From Bacteroidetes bacterium RIFCSPLOWO2_12_FULL_35_15 (GTDB lineage: Bacteria; Bacteroidota; Bacteroidia; 2-12-FULL-35-15), in NCBI GenBank assembly GCA_001769385.1, contig MEPB01000070.1, forward strand, positions 62,001-126,000: a stretch of 64,000 bases of DNA, read 5' to 3'. Under the pieces are notes generated by a model. The model had not been told where the DNA came from, did not search any database, and was given only the letters and a program-made list of their open reading frames with translations. Position numbers and translations under genes: made by a program. Position 1 is the first letter of the stretch. Every line of letters starts with the position of its first letter. This document shows positions 29,097 through 38,773 of this stretch, one piece after another.

Positions 29097-29669
29097 ATGG
29101 GGAGGCTTGAAATAAATAATTATAAAGCGATTGTCATTGGTGGTTCTGCAGGTAGTTTTCCTGTTGTTACCGATATTTTAGCGAATCTGCCAAAAGGATT
29201 AAACATCCCAATAATATTATGTTTACACAGGTTAAAGCATATACGGCATGGATTTATTGAAGCACTGAATTTAAAATCAAAATATCCCGTGCAGGAACCG
29301 GAAGATAAGGAACGTATTCACCCGGGTAAAATTTATCTGGCACCATCAAATTATCATTTGTATGTTGAACTCGGTTATACTTTCGCCTTATCAACTGATG
29401 ATATGGTAAATTATTCGCGCCCTTCCATCGATCTGACCTTTGAAACAGCTTCGTACGTTTACAAAGACAAGTTAATTGGTATCATTTTATCCGGAGCCAA
29501 TAGTGATGGAGCTGAAGGGATAAAAAGAATTAAAGAAAGAGGTGGATTAACAATTGTACAGGACCCTAAAGAAGCAAGCATAACAGCAATGCCGGATGCT
29601 GCACTAAAAAAAACAGAAATTGATCTGGTGCTGAGTACGAAAGAAATTATTAATTTTTTAAACAGATAA
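29097..29669 (+). CDS. Stand-alone CheB methylesterase domain (no receiver)
   Basis: The 190-residue protein is only the catalytic domain of CheB, with Ser in GGSAGSFPV, His in CLHRLKH and Asp in LSGANSDGAEG. Without a receiver it cannot be activated by phosphorylation and is probably constitutive or regulated by partners. Together with the CheR just upstream it forms a methylation/demethylation pair separate from the two che modules. The next ATG follows its stop directly. Confidence 0.92.
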   Translation: MGRLEINNYKAIVIGGSAGSFPVVTDILANLPKGLNIPIILCLHRLKHIRHGFIEALNLKSKYPVQEPEDKERIHPGKIYLAPSNYHLYVELGYTFALSTDDMVNYSRPSIDLTFETASYVYKDKLIGIILSGANSDGAEGIKRIKERGGLTIVQDPKEASITAMPDAALKKTEIDLVLSTKEIINFLNR

Positions 29670-30461
29670 ATGGCTGATCTGAAAAAATATAAGAAAAATT
29701 ATGTTGTGCTTTTTGTCATCATTCTATTGGCATTTTTATTCATTTTTATAAATCTTGCTACTATCAATACTACTTACAAAGATGTTTCGAGAGAAATTAA
29801 TCTGTTGTATTTTTTTAATAGTGTCCTGATAATTTCATTTTCCTTGTTCTATTTTATTTTTATTGGATTGAAAAGGAAAGAAATTCAAGTAGTTCAGAGC
29901 AATATGAATGATACTAGTTCCCCAATTTCTGATAAGGAAGAGGTAATTAAAGAACGGAATGAAATTTATGAAAATGAACTAAAAAATAAATTGAGTCATT
30001 TAGAAAACACCCTTTCATCTGAGAAAACAAAAGAAAAGATGTTGGAAGCTTTCTTGAATATTCTTGTACAAAAAACTGATTCTGTTCAGGCAGCACTGTT
30101 CCTGACAGCTGAAAAAGAAGATAAAAAAATATTACGATTTAGCCACGGATATGCTTTTTATGTTCCGGAAGATGATCTTCTTGAATTTCAATTTGGAGAA
30201 GGCTTGAGCGGACAAGTTGCCATCGATAAAAAATTAATAAACCTTTATGAGATAAAAGTTGATCGCATGCCGGTGTATTCAGGTATGGGTAGCTCTGTTC
30301 CTCAAAACCTGCTGATTTGTCCATTGCTAAATAATAATGTAACGCTTGGAGTTGTTGAATTAGCATCGTTCAGAAAATATGAATTACAAGATGAACAATT
30401 TATTGAAAAAGCATCATCGTTAGTAGGCAGCCTTTTAGGAAAAACGACAAATACAATTTAA
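29670..30461 (+). CDS. Two-helix membrane protein with a GAF domain
   Basis: The 263-residue product has two hydrophobic segments (about 10-29 and 44-65), a coiled-coil linker and a GAF domain (about 115-260) that shares FGEGLSGQVA and PQNLLICPLL with the GAF domains of the flanking sensors (GEGLVGQAW; PKNLLIVPL). It has no output domain. It abuts the CheB gene with no spacer and precedes the phosphatase by 15 bases. It could be a ligand-binding subunit for the phosphatase or for the CheR/CheB pair. Confidence 0.8.
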   Translation: MADLKKYKKNYVVLFVIILLAFLFIFINLATINTTYKDVSREINLLYFFNSVLIISFSLFYFIFIGLKRKEIQVVQSNMNDTSSPISDKEEVIKERNEIYENELKNKLSHLENTLSSEKTKEKMLEAFLNILVQKTDSVQAALFLTAEKEDKKILRFSHGYAFYVPEDDLLEFQFGEGLSGQVAIDKKLINLYEIKVDRMPVYSGMGSSVPQNLLICPLLNNNVTLGVVELASFRKYELQDEQFIEKASSLVGSLLGKTTNTI

Positions 30462-30476
30462 GTTGGGAGAAAAAAA

Positions 30477-33473
30477 ATGAATAAAGATAAAAATTCAGTT
30501 GATTTATTTTTACTACTCGGATTTATTGGAGCTTGCCTCGGTATTCTATTTCCGGTCACATCCCTTTTACTGAGTTTCTTTTTTACTTTCAAATTCTTTT
30601 CTGCATTAGAGGGTTCTGTATTTAAAATCTTAATTGATCTTCATGCTTCAGGTTTCTATCAAATTATTGTTGATTGTACACCCTTCCTTTTCTTGTTTCT
30701 GGTGTTTTATGGTTGGAAATTTGTAAGAAAAAGTATTGACGAATCTCATACAGATTTCAGGACAATAAACAAATTCGATTTTATTTTAACCGGGCCTGTC
30801 AAAAAATTTATGGGGATTTCATTGGCAGTAGGATTGATTCCCTTCTTAACATTTATTATTATTTCCTTTTTCAAAGAGGATAATCTTGTAAATAAATCAA
30901 AAGGTATTTACATGATTATTTTAATATTGATTGCACTTACTGCAATAATCTACGCTATTATTTTTTCTTTAGTATATCTTCAAAATATTCAACTGAAAAC
31001 ATATTTAAACCGGACTATGAATTACAAAAGACTCTTGCTTGCCGGTATCGCTTCTTTTCTGATTGGTTGGATCATTCCGGTGGTTTTATGGGCAATTGAT
31101 ATTTCCCAATCTTATTTACCTTTTAATTTCGAAAGTATTGGGCATATTCATTCGCTTAATAATTTGCATTGGCTATTCGATATAACTCCTTTCGCGATAG
31201 GTAATATTGTTTTAGTTGGGGGGCTACTGTTGAATAATTCATATAGTATTTTGAAAAGTCAACTTATCGCCCGGGAAGAAAGTATTGATAATGTGAGAAT
31301 ATTTGCAGAACAGATCGGGGAGGGTAATCTTGATTCTGAAATAAAATTAGCAGAAGGTGATGAAAATCTGACGAATGCGATCATCAGAATGCGGGACAAT
31401 CTCAGGAAATCCGATGAAGAAGAAAAAGACAGGCAATGGAGTGTTGAAGGACTTGCAAACCTTGGAGAAGTTCTGAGGGCTTATTCAAATAAAGAAGAAC
31501 TTTCTTATCATGTCCTGATCTTTTTAATTCGCAAGATCAGGGCTATTCAGGGTGCATTTTATATTACAGAACTGGATCAGGATGAGAAAGCCACAATAAA
31601 GATGGTTGCTTGTTATTCTTACGACAGAAAAAAATTTGTAAGCAAAACGTTTAAGTTTGGTGAAGGGCTTGTCGGGCAAGCGGCTCTGGAAAAAGAATAC
31701 ATTTACCGTACTGAAATACCTGCTGATTACGCCACATTTACTTCCGGCTTACTTGGCGATAAAAAACCGAAGAGCTTGTTTATTCTTCCACTCATCTCCA
31801 ATGAAAAATTATTCGGGTTGATCGAATTTGCTTCATTAAATTCCTTTGAACCTCTTGAAATTAGTTTTCTGAAAGAAGTAAGTCTTGTTATTGCTCAGAC
31901 AATTTTTAATTTGAATGTTAATGAACAAACAAGTAAGTTGCTTGATGATGTTAATAAAAGTCATAAACTGATGCAAGGACTTCTGGAAAATGCTTCTGAA
32001 GTAATTACAATTTATGAAAAAGATGGTACTGCGCGTTATGTCAGTCCTTCTATTGAAAATATTTTTGGATATTCCACCGATGAAATTATAGGTCGGAGCG
32101 GAAGAAAATTAATTCATCCGAAAGGAAGGGATACCTTCGATAAGTTACTAGCTGATCTTTTAGAGTTTCCTTCACAAACATTTGAAGCCCAATTTAGCTA
32201 TACTAAGAAAAACGGAGCACGGATTTGGACAGAAACTACCGGAAAGAATATGTTGAATGATCCCGCTATCCAAGGATTAGTGCTTAACACAAGGGATATT
32301 ACGATGCGCAGGAAAGCAGAGAAAGAAGAAAAAAAACGTGGACAGATGCAAGCGCTTTCTGAAAACAGTATTGATTTAATTATGCGTCTGGATACCAATG
32401 GGCAATTATATTATGCTAATCCTGTAATTGAAAGATTTTTCGGAAAAAATCCGGAATATTTTCTTCATAAAGATATCAGAACAACCGGATTGGCTGATTC
32501 TTTTGTTGATCTGATTTCAGAAATAATTCTGGAAGTTTCTGAGACAAGAAAAAATTCCCATTTCGAAACAACTTATATTACCGGTGATGGAAAAAAAGTT
32601 TTGAATATTAATGCCATCCCTGAGTTTAATGAAGATAATAATGTGGAAACAATTTTATTTGTTGCTCATGATATTACGGAAGCAAAACTCATTGAACAAC
32701 AGATTCAGGTAGCTCATAAAAAGATTACCGAAAGTATAAACTATGCACATAGAATTCAACGTTCAATTTTACCAACAATAACTACAATTAAGTCAATATT
32801 TCCTGAATCCTTTATGATGTATTTACCAAAGGATATTGTCAGTGGGGATTTTCCATGGATAAAAGAAAAAGGAGACTATACTTATCTTGCCGCTGTGGAT
32901 TGCACTGGTCATGGAGTTCCTGGAGCTTTGATGTCATTTATTGGTTATTTTATTCTGAATGAGATCACCGTACATGAGGAGATTTTAGACACAGGAATAA
33001 TATTAGACAGACTTCACAAAGGAGTGCAACAAACATTAAAACAGGATTCAAACGATAGCGATTCTAAAGATGGAATGGACATTGCATTTTGCAGGTTTAA
33101 TACAAAAAAGAAGGAGTTGCAATTCTCCGGTGCACATCGGCCGCTTTATTATGTGCATGATAATTTACTAACTGAAATTAAAGCCGATAAATATCCTATT
33201 GGTGGTATGCAATACAAGACACGTAAAGAATTCGTTACACATACCATAAATTATTCAGAAAATGATTCTGTCTTTTTCTTTACGGATGGTTTACCTGACC
33301 AGTTTAATGTGGAAGGTCATAAATTTATGAGCAGACAGGTAAAAGAGATCATTGAAAATAATCAGGATAAAAGTTTTGAGCATTTAAGCTGGTTAATGGA
33401 AACTACGTTTGAAAAATGGAAAGGTGATCATAAGCAAATGGATGATGTGCTTTTAATAGGAATAAAATTTTAA
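30477..33473 (+). CDS. Membrane GAF-PAS-PAS SpoIIE/PP2C phosphatase (SiaA-like role)
   Basis: The 998-residue protein has about six membrane helices (within 1-260), a HAMP-like segment, a GAF domain (about 335-480), two PAS domains (about 500-745) and a C-terminal SpoIIE phosphatase domain with SGDFPW, DCTGHGVPGALMS, FFTDGLPDQ and a final DDVLLIG, which keep the metal-binding Asp residues. Such phosphatases remove phosphate from STAS or SiaC proteins. The next gene is a SiaB-type kinase, so the pair likely works as opposing enzymes on one phosphoprotein. That phosphoprotein's gene next door is broken. Pro replaces the usual Tyr in GDFYW. Confidence 0.92.
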   Translation: MNKDKNSVDLFLLLGFIGACLGILFPVTSLLLSFFFTFKFFSALEGSVFKILIDLHASGFYQIIVDCTPFLFLFLVFYGWKFVRKSIDESHTDFRTINKFDFILTGPVKKFMGISLAVGLIPFLTFIIISFFKEDNLVNKSKGIYMIILILIALTAIIYAIIFSLVYLQNIQLKTYLNRTMNYKRLLLAGIASFLIGWIIPVVLWAIDISQSYLPFNFESIGHIHSLNNLHWLFDITPFAIGNIVLVGGLLLNNSYSILKSQLIAREESIDNVRIFAEQIGEGNLDSEIKLAEGDENLTNAIIRMRDNLRKSDEEEKDRQWSVEGLANLGEVLRAYSNKEELSYHVLIFLIRKIRAIQGAFYITELDQDEKATIKMVACYSYDRKKFVSKTFKFGEGLVGQAALEKEYIYRTEIPADYATFTSGLLGDKKPKSLFILPLISNEKLFGLIEFASLNSFEPLEISFLKEVSLVIAQTIFNLNVNEQTSKLLDDVNKSHKLMQGLLENASEVITIYEKDGTARYVSPSIENIFGYSTDEIIGRSGRKLIHPKGRDTFDKLLADLLEFPSQTFEAQFSYTKKNGARIWTETTGKNMLNDPAIQGLVLNTRDITMRRKAEKEEKKRGQMQALSENSIDLIMRLDTNGQLYYANPVIERFFGKNPEYFLHKDIRTTGLADSFVDLISEIILEVSETRKNSHFETTYITGDGKKVLNINAIPEFNEDNNVETILFVAHDITEAKLIEQQIQVAHKKITESINYAHRIQRSILPTITTIKSIFPESFMMYLPKDIVSGDFPWIKEKGDYTYLAAVDCTGHGVPGALMSFIGYFILNEITVHEEILDTGIILDRLHKGVQQTLKQDSNDSDSKDGMDIAFCRFNTKKKELQFSGAHRPLYYVHDNLLTEIKADKYPIGGMQYKTRKEFVTHTINYSENDSVFFFTDGLPDQFNVEGHKFMSRQVKEIIENNQDKSFEHLSWLMETTFEKWKGDHKQMDDVLLIGIKF

Positions 33474-33556
33474 TGATCTATTCTCATTATAAAGTCCTAA
33501 AAAATTTTTAAGTTTATACACAGCATAGAGAACTAAGTAAATTAAAATATTAATAA

Positions 33557-34150
33557 ATGAGTTCCGAATCCCTTAAGTCAGAAAGCCATTCTATGAAGTT
33601 TGTTTATAATTTTCATAAACAAATGAGAGAAAAAAATCTTAATCTCATCTATGAAGGGGCTTTTACACAAGAAATTACAAAAGCTGTTCTGACAATGGCA
33701 GAGCGGAAAATGGATGAGATACATGAAGAACCGAATGTAAAAAAGAAAGTATTCAATATTATGGTCGAATGTTTACAAAACATTTGTAAGCATGGATCCG
33801 AATCAGGAACAAATGAAGGGAAAAGCGAGGGAATTAGTTGGGGAATAATTATGGTTGGGCAGCAAGACAATTCTTATTTTGTGACCACAGGAAATTATAT
33901 TAATAACAATTCTGTGGAAGGGTTAAAATCGAAATTATTAGAAATTAATACCTTAGATAAAGAGGGCTTAAAAGAGCTATATAAATTAATTATAAAAACA
34001 GTAGATCTTTCCCCAAAAGGTGGAGCCGGCTTAGGGTTAGTTGATATTGCAAGGAAATCCGGAACCAAATTAGAATATGATTTTGAAAAAATAAATGATT
34101 TTTACTCTTTTTATTCTTTGCTGATACGTATTCCAAGAATAATTGAATAA
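33557..34150 (+). CDS. siaB: SiaB-family protein kinase
   Basis: The 197-residue product matches the SiaB family (DUF6272): a modified GHKL ATPase fold with N-box FNIMVECLQNICKHG, a strand-turn SYFVTTGNYI and a G-box GGAGLGLVDIARKSG. In Pseudomonas, SiaB phosphorylates SiaC while the SiaA phosphatase reverses it, controlling a diguanylate cyclase and aggregation. Here it follows the SpoIIE phosphatase gene by 83 bases and precedes a siaC pseudogene. It looks intact, so either another SiaC exists elsewhere or the switch is newly decaying. Confidence 0.88.
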   Translation: MSSESLKSESHSMKFVYNFHKQMREKNLNLIYEGAFTQEITKAVLTMAERKMDEIHEEPNVKKKVFNIMVECLQNICKHGSESGTNEGKSEGISWGIIMVGQQDNSYFVTTGNYINNNSVEGLKSKLLEINTLDKEGLKELYKLIIKTVDLSPKGGAGLGLVDIARKSGTKLEYDFEKINDFYSFYSLLIRIPRIIE

Positions 34151-34175
34151 TTTGTAATGATCTTAATCAACAAAA

Positions 34176-34505
34176 AAGGAAGTCATAAATTTAGCCGGTA
34201 CAGAAGACACTCCAAAAATCATCCTTGATCAGGTACAAAAAATTTAAGAAATTTCAGGATGATCATTGCCTGAAGATGCTCTTGAATTCTATGCTCCTGT
34301 TATTAGATGGGTTGGATGATTTTGCCGGAGAAAAACCGCGAGAATTGGAAATCTACATTAAACTCGAATATTTTAATACAGCATCATCAAAATTGATCTT
34401 GGATATTTTTAGTAAATGGAAAGTCTGAATGAAAATGCCATACATGTTTCCATAAAATGGTTTTATGCAAAAGACGATACTGGTAAATTTAAGCAGTTAA
34501 AATAA
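34176..34505 (+). pseudogene. siaC: Degraded siaC (DUF1987) phosphoprotein gene
   Basis: Reading across frames gives the typical SiaC order: NLAGTEDTPKIILD, EISG-SLPEDALEFYAPVIRW, LEYFNTASSK, then IHVSIKWFYAKDD. It is broken by a lost start codon (AAG at 34176, where ATG is expected), in-frame stops TAA and TGA (the latter where the family has Arg in SGRS), a one-base insertion after the RW codon pair near 34,308, and a one-base deletion near 34,418. The C-terminus is also short. The small ORF at 34225-34428 is just a fragment of this gene. The multiple lesions argue against a single sequencing error. Confidence 0.85.
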
Positions 34506-34507
34506 TT

Positions 34508-35479
34508 TCAAAACATAACCAATATCTCACCCCTCCAGATTAAAATAACCACACCGGCAATCGCTATTAATGCCCCTAAAACAGATTTAAGCAATATTTT
34601 TTCTTTATAAATGATATAGGAAAGTGGCAAAGCAAAGATAGGTACCAACGAAAAAATAGTTTGTGCTACCGATGGTTTATTATGCAATAAAGAAATGGCG
34701 TACATCGAAAAACTAACCCCAATCACCGGTCCGAAAATAGTTCCCAACAGGGTATAAATATTCCCATTGTTTTTATTGGTAAATACAGGTTGTAACAGTT
34801 GATTTAATTGCCCTCTGGAAATGGTGATCGCATATATTAGTACTGTTGCTGAAACCATTCGTATCCATGTTGCCTGAAAAAATGGCAAATCAAAATTATT
34901 CTGCTTATAGGTAAATCCTTTATTGGCAAGCACTACACCAACACCCTGGCAAATGGCTGCCAATACCCCAAATAAAATACCTCTTTCGATTTTACCATGT
35001 CCATGGTCTTTCATTTTTGATTTTTCTTTTTTGCTTAATGTCATCCAGATAACTCCTCCAATAGTAACCAGAATGCCGAAGATCCCAATAAAATTAATGC
35101 GTTCGCCTACTAAAAAATAGGCCGACAGTAATGCTGAAGTGGGAGCGAGGGTTGAAAAAATACTTCCTATGCGCGGACCTAAAATGGCATAAGATGTAAA
35201 ACTAAAATAATCACCCAAAGCAAGACCAACAATCCCCGATAAACCAAACCATAACCAATGTTGAGGCAATGGGGATGTAAATAATTGCAGAAAAGAAACA
35301 GGAAGAAAAAAAATGGTGATTAAGGTCAGGAAAAAAACTGCAAGTACTAATCGAAAGTGGTTAACAGTATTCGGACCCGATCTACGTGCTGCCTCTGTAA
35401 ATGGAAATATACAAATGCTCCACGATAAAGTAGTGCCAAATGCAATGAGTTCACCAAAATAAGCAAATCCGGAAGACAT
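34508..35479 (-). CDS. EamA/DMT-family transporter
   Basis: The 323-residue protein has about ten hydrophobic helices in two EamA repeats (for example LAFGTTLSW near the start, WMTLSKKEK between halves, and GVLAAICQGVGVVLANKG opening the second half). Such proteins export small metabolites across the inner membrane; the substrate cannot be told. It is convergent with the siaC pseudogene, with the two ends only two bases apart. Confidence 0.9.
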   Translation of the reverse strand: MSSGFAYFGELIAFGTTLSWSICIFPFTEAARRSGPNTVNHFRLVLAVFFLTLITIFFLPVSFLQLFTSPLPQHWLWFGLSGIVGLALGDYFSFTSYAILGPRIGSIFSTLAPTSALLSAYFLVGERINFIGIFGILVTIGGVIWMTLSKKEKSKMKDHGHGKIERGILFGVLAAICQGVGVVLANKGFTYKQNNFDLPFFQATWIRMVSATVLIYAITISRGQLNQLLQPVFTNKNNGNIYTLLGTIFGPVIGVSFSMYAISLLHNKPSVAQTIFSLVPIFALPLSYIIYKEKILLKSVLGALIAIAGVVILIWRGEILVMF

Positions 35480-35524
35480 AGGTTACAAATATATTTATTA
35501 AAAGAGCTTCAAAAAGGAAAGATG

Positions 35525-36214
35525 TTAAACAATAGACCTTCCATTCACATCAGTAGTCAAAATCTCTGTCATGTGATCCAGGAATGGCCGCATAGCGCGA
35601 AAGGTATCGTTCACCTGTTTTATGAACGTACTACTCAATACTTCTTTATCAGTAAACTTTTTGATAAGAATATATTGTTTGTACCGCAGCAGATCTATTG
35701 CCGGCGAATCGGCATCAAACCCTTTGGGTGTTGTTTTTACTCGTTCACCTTTTAACGTACCAAAGGTTTTTATAAAATTTTTATTTTTTAAGATTTTACG
35801 AAATGATTCAGCATCATAAGCAAATTCATCACGTATGCGTTTTAGATCTTGTGGCTCCGGACCCCAGAAACCACCTGCAACAAAGCTATTGCCGGGCTCA
35901 ACATGAAAATAATAACCTCCTCTGCGTTTTTTTGTTGCACGTTTAAAGCTGCCGCTCCAATTTGTTTTATAAGGAGTTTTTTCTTTCGAAAAACGGGTAT
36001 CACGGTAAATACGATGTAAACTTTTTTTTCCGGATATTGTTTCGATGACATCATGTTTGTTCATTTCTGATAGCAATGCATCAGCAAAGCCAATAATATC
36101 AGTATGTTCTTTGATGTATCTTTCTTTATGTGAATTGAACCACTCCCTGTTATTATTTTTTTTTACCAGTTTTAGAAATTCAAGATTCGAAGGTTGGATT
36201 TTTGCTTTACTCAT
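35525..36214 (-). CDS. DUF2461 family protein
   Basis: The 229-residue product matches DUF2461 (TIGR02453): LEFLKLVKKNNNREWFNSHK at the N-terminus, HRIYRDTRFSKEKTPYKTN in the middle, then YYFHVEPGNSFVAGGFWGP. The function is unknown; the protein is cytoplasmic and widespread in Bacteroidota. It lies alone between the transporter and the secreted protein gene. Confidence 0.92.
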   Translation of the reverse strand: MSKAKIQPSNLEFLKLVKKNNNREWFNSHKERYIKEHTDIIGFADALLSEMNKHDVIETISGKKSLHRIYRDTRFSKEKTPYKTNWSGSFKRATKKRRGGYYFHVEPGNSFVAGGFWGPEPQDLKRIRDEFAYDAESFRKILKNKNFIKTFGTLKGERVKTTPKGFDADSPAIDLLRYKQYILIKKFTDKEVLSSTFIKQVNDTFRAMRPFLDHMTEILTTDVNGRSIV

Positions 36215-36249
36215 TTTATTTTTTCATTTACTTATTTCATTACATTTTT

Positions 36250-36274
36250 AAGGTGTCGGAATAGGCGACACCTT
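36250..36274. terminator. Hairpin terminator
   Basis: A perfect 9-bp stem, AAGGTGTCG with CGACACCTT, encloses a 7-base loop. It lies downstream of the minus-strand T9SS gene (ends 36337) and upstream of the DUF2461 gene, so it ends the former transcript. A hairpin with the same AAGGTG/CACCTT base occurs at 38716-38748. Confidence 0.6.
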
Positions 36275-36336
36275 AATTTATTTACAAAACATTTATTAAA
36301 ATCTGACAAAGGAAGAAGTACCATTTGCACTGCCTA

Positions 36337-37812
36337 TCAATCTTTCATAATTACAATTTTTTTTGAAACTGTTCTGTTTTCAGATAAAATAAATTTTGCG
36401 AAATAAATACCATTATTCAACTGGCTGATGTCAATTGATTCTTCTGATTTAATGATTGTTTTAATAAAAACAATTTTTCCATTGATGTCAAAAAGAGTCA
36501 TGCTTTTTACAGAAGAGGAAGTAACGATTTTAACCATGCTGTTTGCAGGATTTGGCTGAATACTGATTGTAGTACTGAAATCATTTATTTTAGGTATTCC
36601 TAATACAATGGAAGAATTACATTCAATTCCATTTTTTTTGAAATAAACTATTTTGCTACCTTTAGAATAAGGAGGGAATATGCTTGGCATTCCAACAGAA
36701 AAATATTCGGTATGATTATAAATACCAAGTCCAGGAACATACGTTGTATTTATATCAGGTAATGGTCCGTTGGTATCAATAGGCCCCCAACAGTTTTCAT
36801 TCGCACAATAACCTACATAGTTTTTGGGACTTGTTTTGAATGTCCATAAATTGAATCCGCAATAATCTACCTTAGATAAACTGTTTGTATTGCCATCAAA
36901 GAATTCAAACGGAATATGAGCGATGGTATCGAATCGGTAAAATTTAAGTGTTACCGTATCATTCATGGCTGTTGTGGAATCGGTATTGAAAAAATACCGT
37001 TGCGCTTTATAAATAAGAGTATCCGCTGTGGTTATCCTGTTAAAGAATGTATATTTTGTATATTTATCATAGTTTTGAGAGGGAGGTCCCCAGCCCATAT
37101 TAGAATAATAATCGTAATACTGAATTTCATCACCTGGTTGATAATCATAAAGCATTTCAGTGCTAAGTATATTGATACCACCGGTAGGTGAAACATTTCC
37201 AACCAGGTAAAGCGATTTTTCCAGTTGTGGAAACGAATCAACTTGCAAAAACTGAACGAGGCCCCAGTTTTTTGACGCAATAATTTCTTTCCCATTCAAG
37301 ACAGAATTAATAATATTGCCTGTAAGGTTGGTATGAAGTATTTTATAAAACTTCGCAGAATCAATATTGTTCAAAACTGTAAGGGTATCCATCTTTTCAT
37401 AAATAAGGCTGAACTTTTGTGTGTTATCCTTGTAAAACAACGAGGTATCACCAACATTACTGTTAAAATTGAATTTTAAAGTATCGTTGGATCTATTAAA
37501 AAAATGGTAAATACCATTATTGCTAAATTTTATGTTTGCACCGATCCATACGGGAGCATCTTGTTTAGTACATTGAGGACCACCCCACCATGGGCAGTTA
37601 CTATTTACCATTGTATCTCTTAAGGTAAAAAAATTGTAATAAACAGAATCTGTTCCTGAGATTTTTACAGAGTCAAATTCAAGACTATAAGTTGTATTAG
37701 GGGTAGGGTAGGTGGTAAATATTTTTTTGGAGGTACAGTTAAATAATTTGTAATTCTGTCCGAAAGACAAGCTGACTAAAAGAGTTAATAAAAATGTAAA
37801 TGTGTTTTTCAT
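36337..37812 (-). CDS. Secreted protein with type IX secretion sorting domain
   Basis: The 491-residue protein begins with a signal peptide (KNTFTFLLTLLVSLSFGQ) and ends with a type A T9SS C-terminal sorting domain of about 80 residues (ISIQPNPANSMVKI, LFDINGKIV, DISQLNNGIYFAKF, KKIVIMKD). It is therefore exported across the outer membrane by the Por system and likely surface-attached or released. The middle is beta-rich with Trp-Gly-Pro and Cys motifs and no recognised enzyme signature. It indicates a functional T9SS elsewhere in the genome. Confidence 0.92.
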   Translation of the reverse strand: MKNTFTFLLTLLVSLSFGQNYKLFNCTSKKIFTTYPTPNTTYSLEFDSVKISGTDSVYYNFFTLRDTMVNSNCPWWGGPQCTKQDAPVWIGANIKFSNNGIYHFFNRSNDTLKFNFNSNVGDTSLFYKDNTQKFSLIYEKMDTLTVLNNIDSAKFYKILHTNLTGNIINSVLNGKEIIASKNWGLVQFLQVDSFPQLEKSLYLVGNVSPTGGINILSTEMLYDYQPGDEIQYYDYYSNMGWGPPSQNYDKYTKYTFFNRITTADTLIYKAQRYFFNTDSTTAMNDTVTLKFYRFDTIAHIPFEFFDGNTNSLSKVDYCGFNLWTFKTSPKNYVGYCANENCWGPIDTNGPLPDINTTYVPGLGIYNHTEYFSVGMPSIFPPYSKGSKIVYFKKNGIECNSSIVLGIPKINDFSTTISIQPNPANSMVKIVTSSSVKSMTLFDINGKIVFIKTIIKSEESIDISQLNNGIYFAKFILSENRTVSKKIVIMKD

Positions 37813-37988
37813 TGTTTAATTTTTTATTAATTTTTAGGAACGGCCAACATCAAATGTAAGAAATAAACGAGCTTATTTCTGTGTGAATTTTTTATTTTAC
37901 TTTGAAACATTCATAAAAATCCCCCTTACTAACAATGTTTTAAGTAACATTTTTAATTAAATTTCCGTTCAACAATCAAAAAATCGTC

Positions 37989-38702
37989 ATGCAAAAGCTT
38001 AGCTATAATTGGTTTACCGAAAAACAGGTTGACTTTGAATATAAAAAATACATACTTCTTGCTTATTTTCAGGAAGTGAAACACGATTTTGATTTTGTTA
38101 AATTATATCCTGTTCTATCCGATCTTATCACTCAATACCGAAACACCCTGGCTTTTGTAGAAAACAAAAATCGTATTCAGAATTTATTCCCTCAAAAAGT
38201 AATCGGTATTGATTCGGAACAACTGCACTTGCAATACGAGCAATTAATACAAGATGATAAGTTGATGCTGGAAATTGAAACGATCATCAATTATTCGCTG
38301 CCGAAATTTGAATATTATCTGGAAGAAGGAAAAAAGATCTATGATTTTATAAATGAACATTTAAAAATATTTCCTGTAGGAGTAATTCCTTTACACATTC
38401 AGGAAGGATATTTATTACTAAAAGATACGTCTGAAAATAATGTAAAAGCATACCAATATGCCATTAAACTATCTAATACTCCTGATGAGAATTATGGATC
38501 CGTTGCTACTGATTTTGTGGAAGAATACCGTTGCACTTTTAGTAATACTTTTGAAAATATAAAATTGCATCTCATAAAACAGTATAAAAACTTGCCAAAT
38601 CCGGCAACCTATGCAATTGATACAGATATTAACATTCCTTTACAGGAAACTTACTTACCTATTGCTAAGCGTATTCTTGTGAAATATATTTCTCAGTGTT
38701 AA
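37989..38702 (+). CDS. Conserved hypothetical protein
   Basis: The 237-residue cytoplasmic protein has no signal peptide or membrane segment. It is largely alpha-helical with many aromatic residues (YNWFTEKQVDFEYKKYILLA at the start) and a conserved-looking YRCTFSNTFENIKLHLIKQY region. I do not recognise the family. It has its own promoter region (divergent from the T9SS gene) and a terminator directly after it. Confidence 0.75.
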   Translation: MQKLSYNWFTEKQVDFEYKKYILLAYFQEVKHDFDFVKLYPVLSDLITQYRNTLAFVENKNRIQNLFPQKVIGIDSEQLHLQYEQLIQDDKLMLEIETIINYSLPKFEYYLEEGKKIYDFINEHLKIFPVGVIPLHIQEGYLLLKDTSENNVKAYQYAIKLSNTPDENYGSVATDFVEEYRCTFSNTFENIKLHLIKQYKNLPNPATYAIDTDINIPLQETYLPIAKRILVKYISQC

Positions 38703-38715
38703 GATGATATTAATT

Positions 38716-38748
38716 AATTAAGGTGCCGCAAATTGCAACACCTTAATT
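38716..38748. terminator. Bidirectional hairpin terminator
   Basis: AATTAAGGTG at 38716-38725 pairs with CACCTTAATT at 38739-38748 (10 bp), followed on the + strand by TTATTTTTAT. It lies between two convergent genes and would serve both. An inner GCAA/TTGC may extend the stem. Confidence 0.65.
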
Positions 38749-38773
38749 TATTTTTATACTTTATTTATGACCA

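Noticed and set aside
34225-34428. 67-residue ORF as an independent gene
   Set aside because: It is one frame of the degraded siaC gene; the family signature continues in other frames on both sides.
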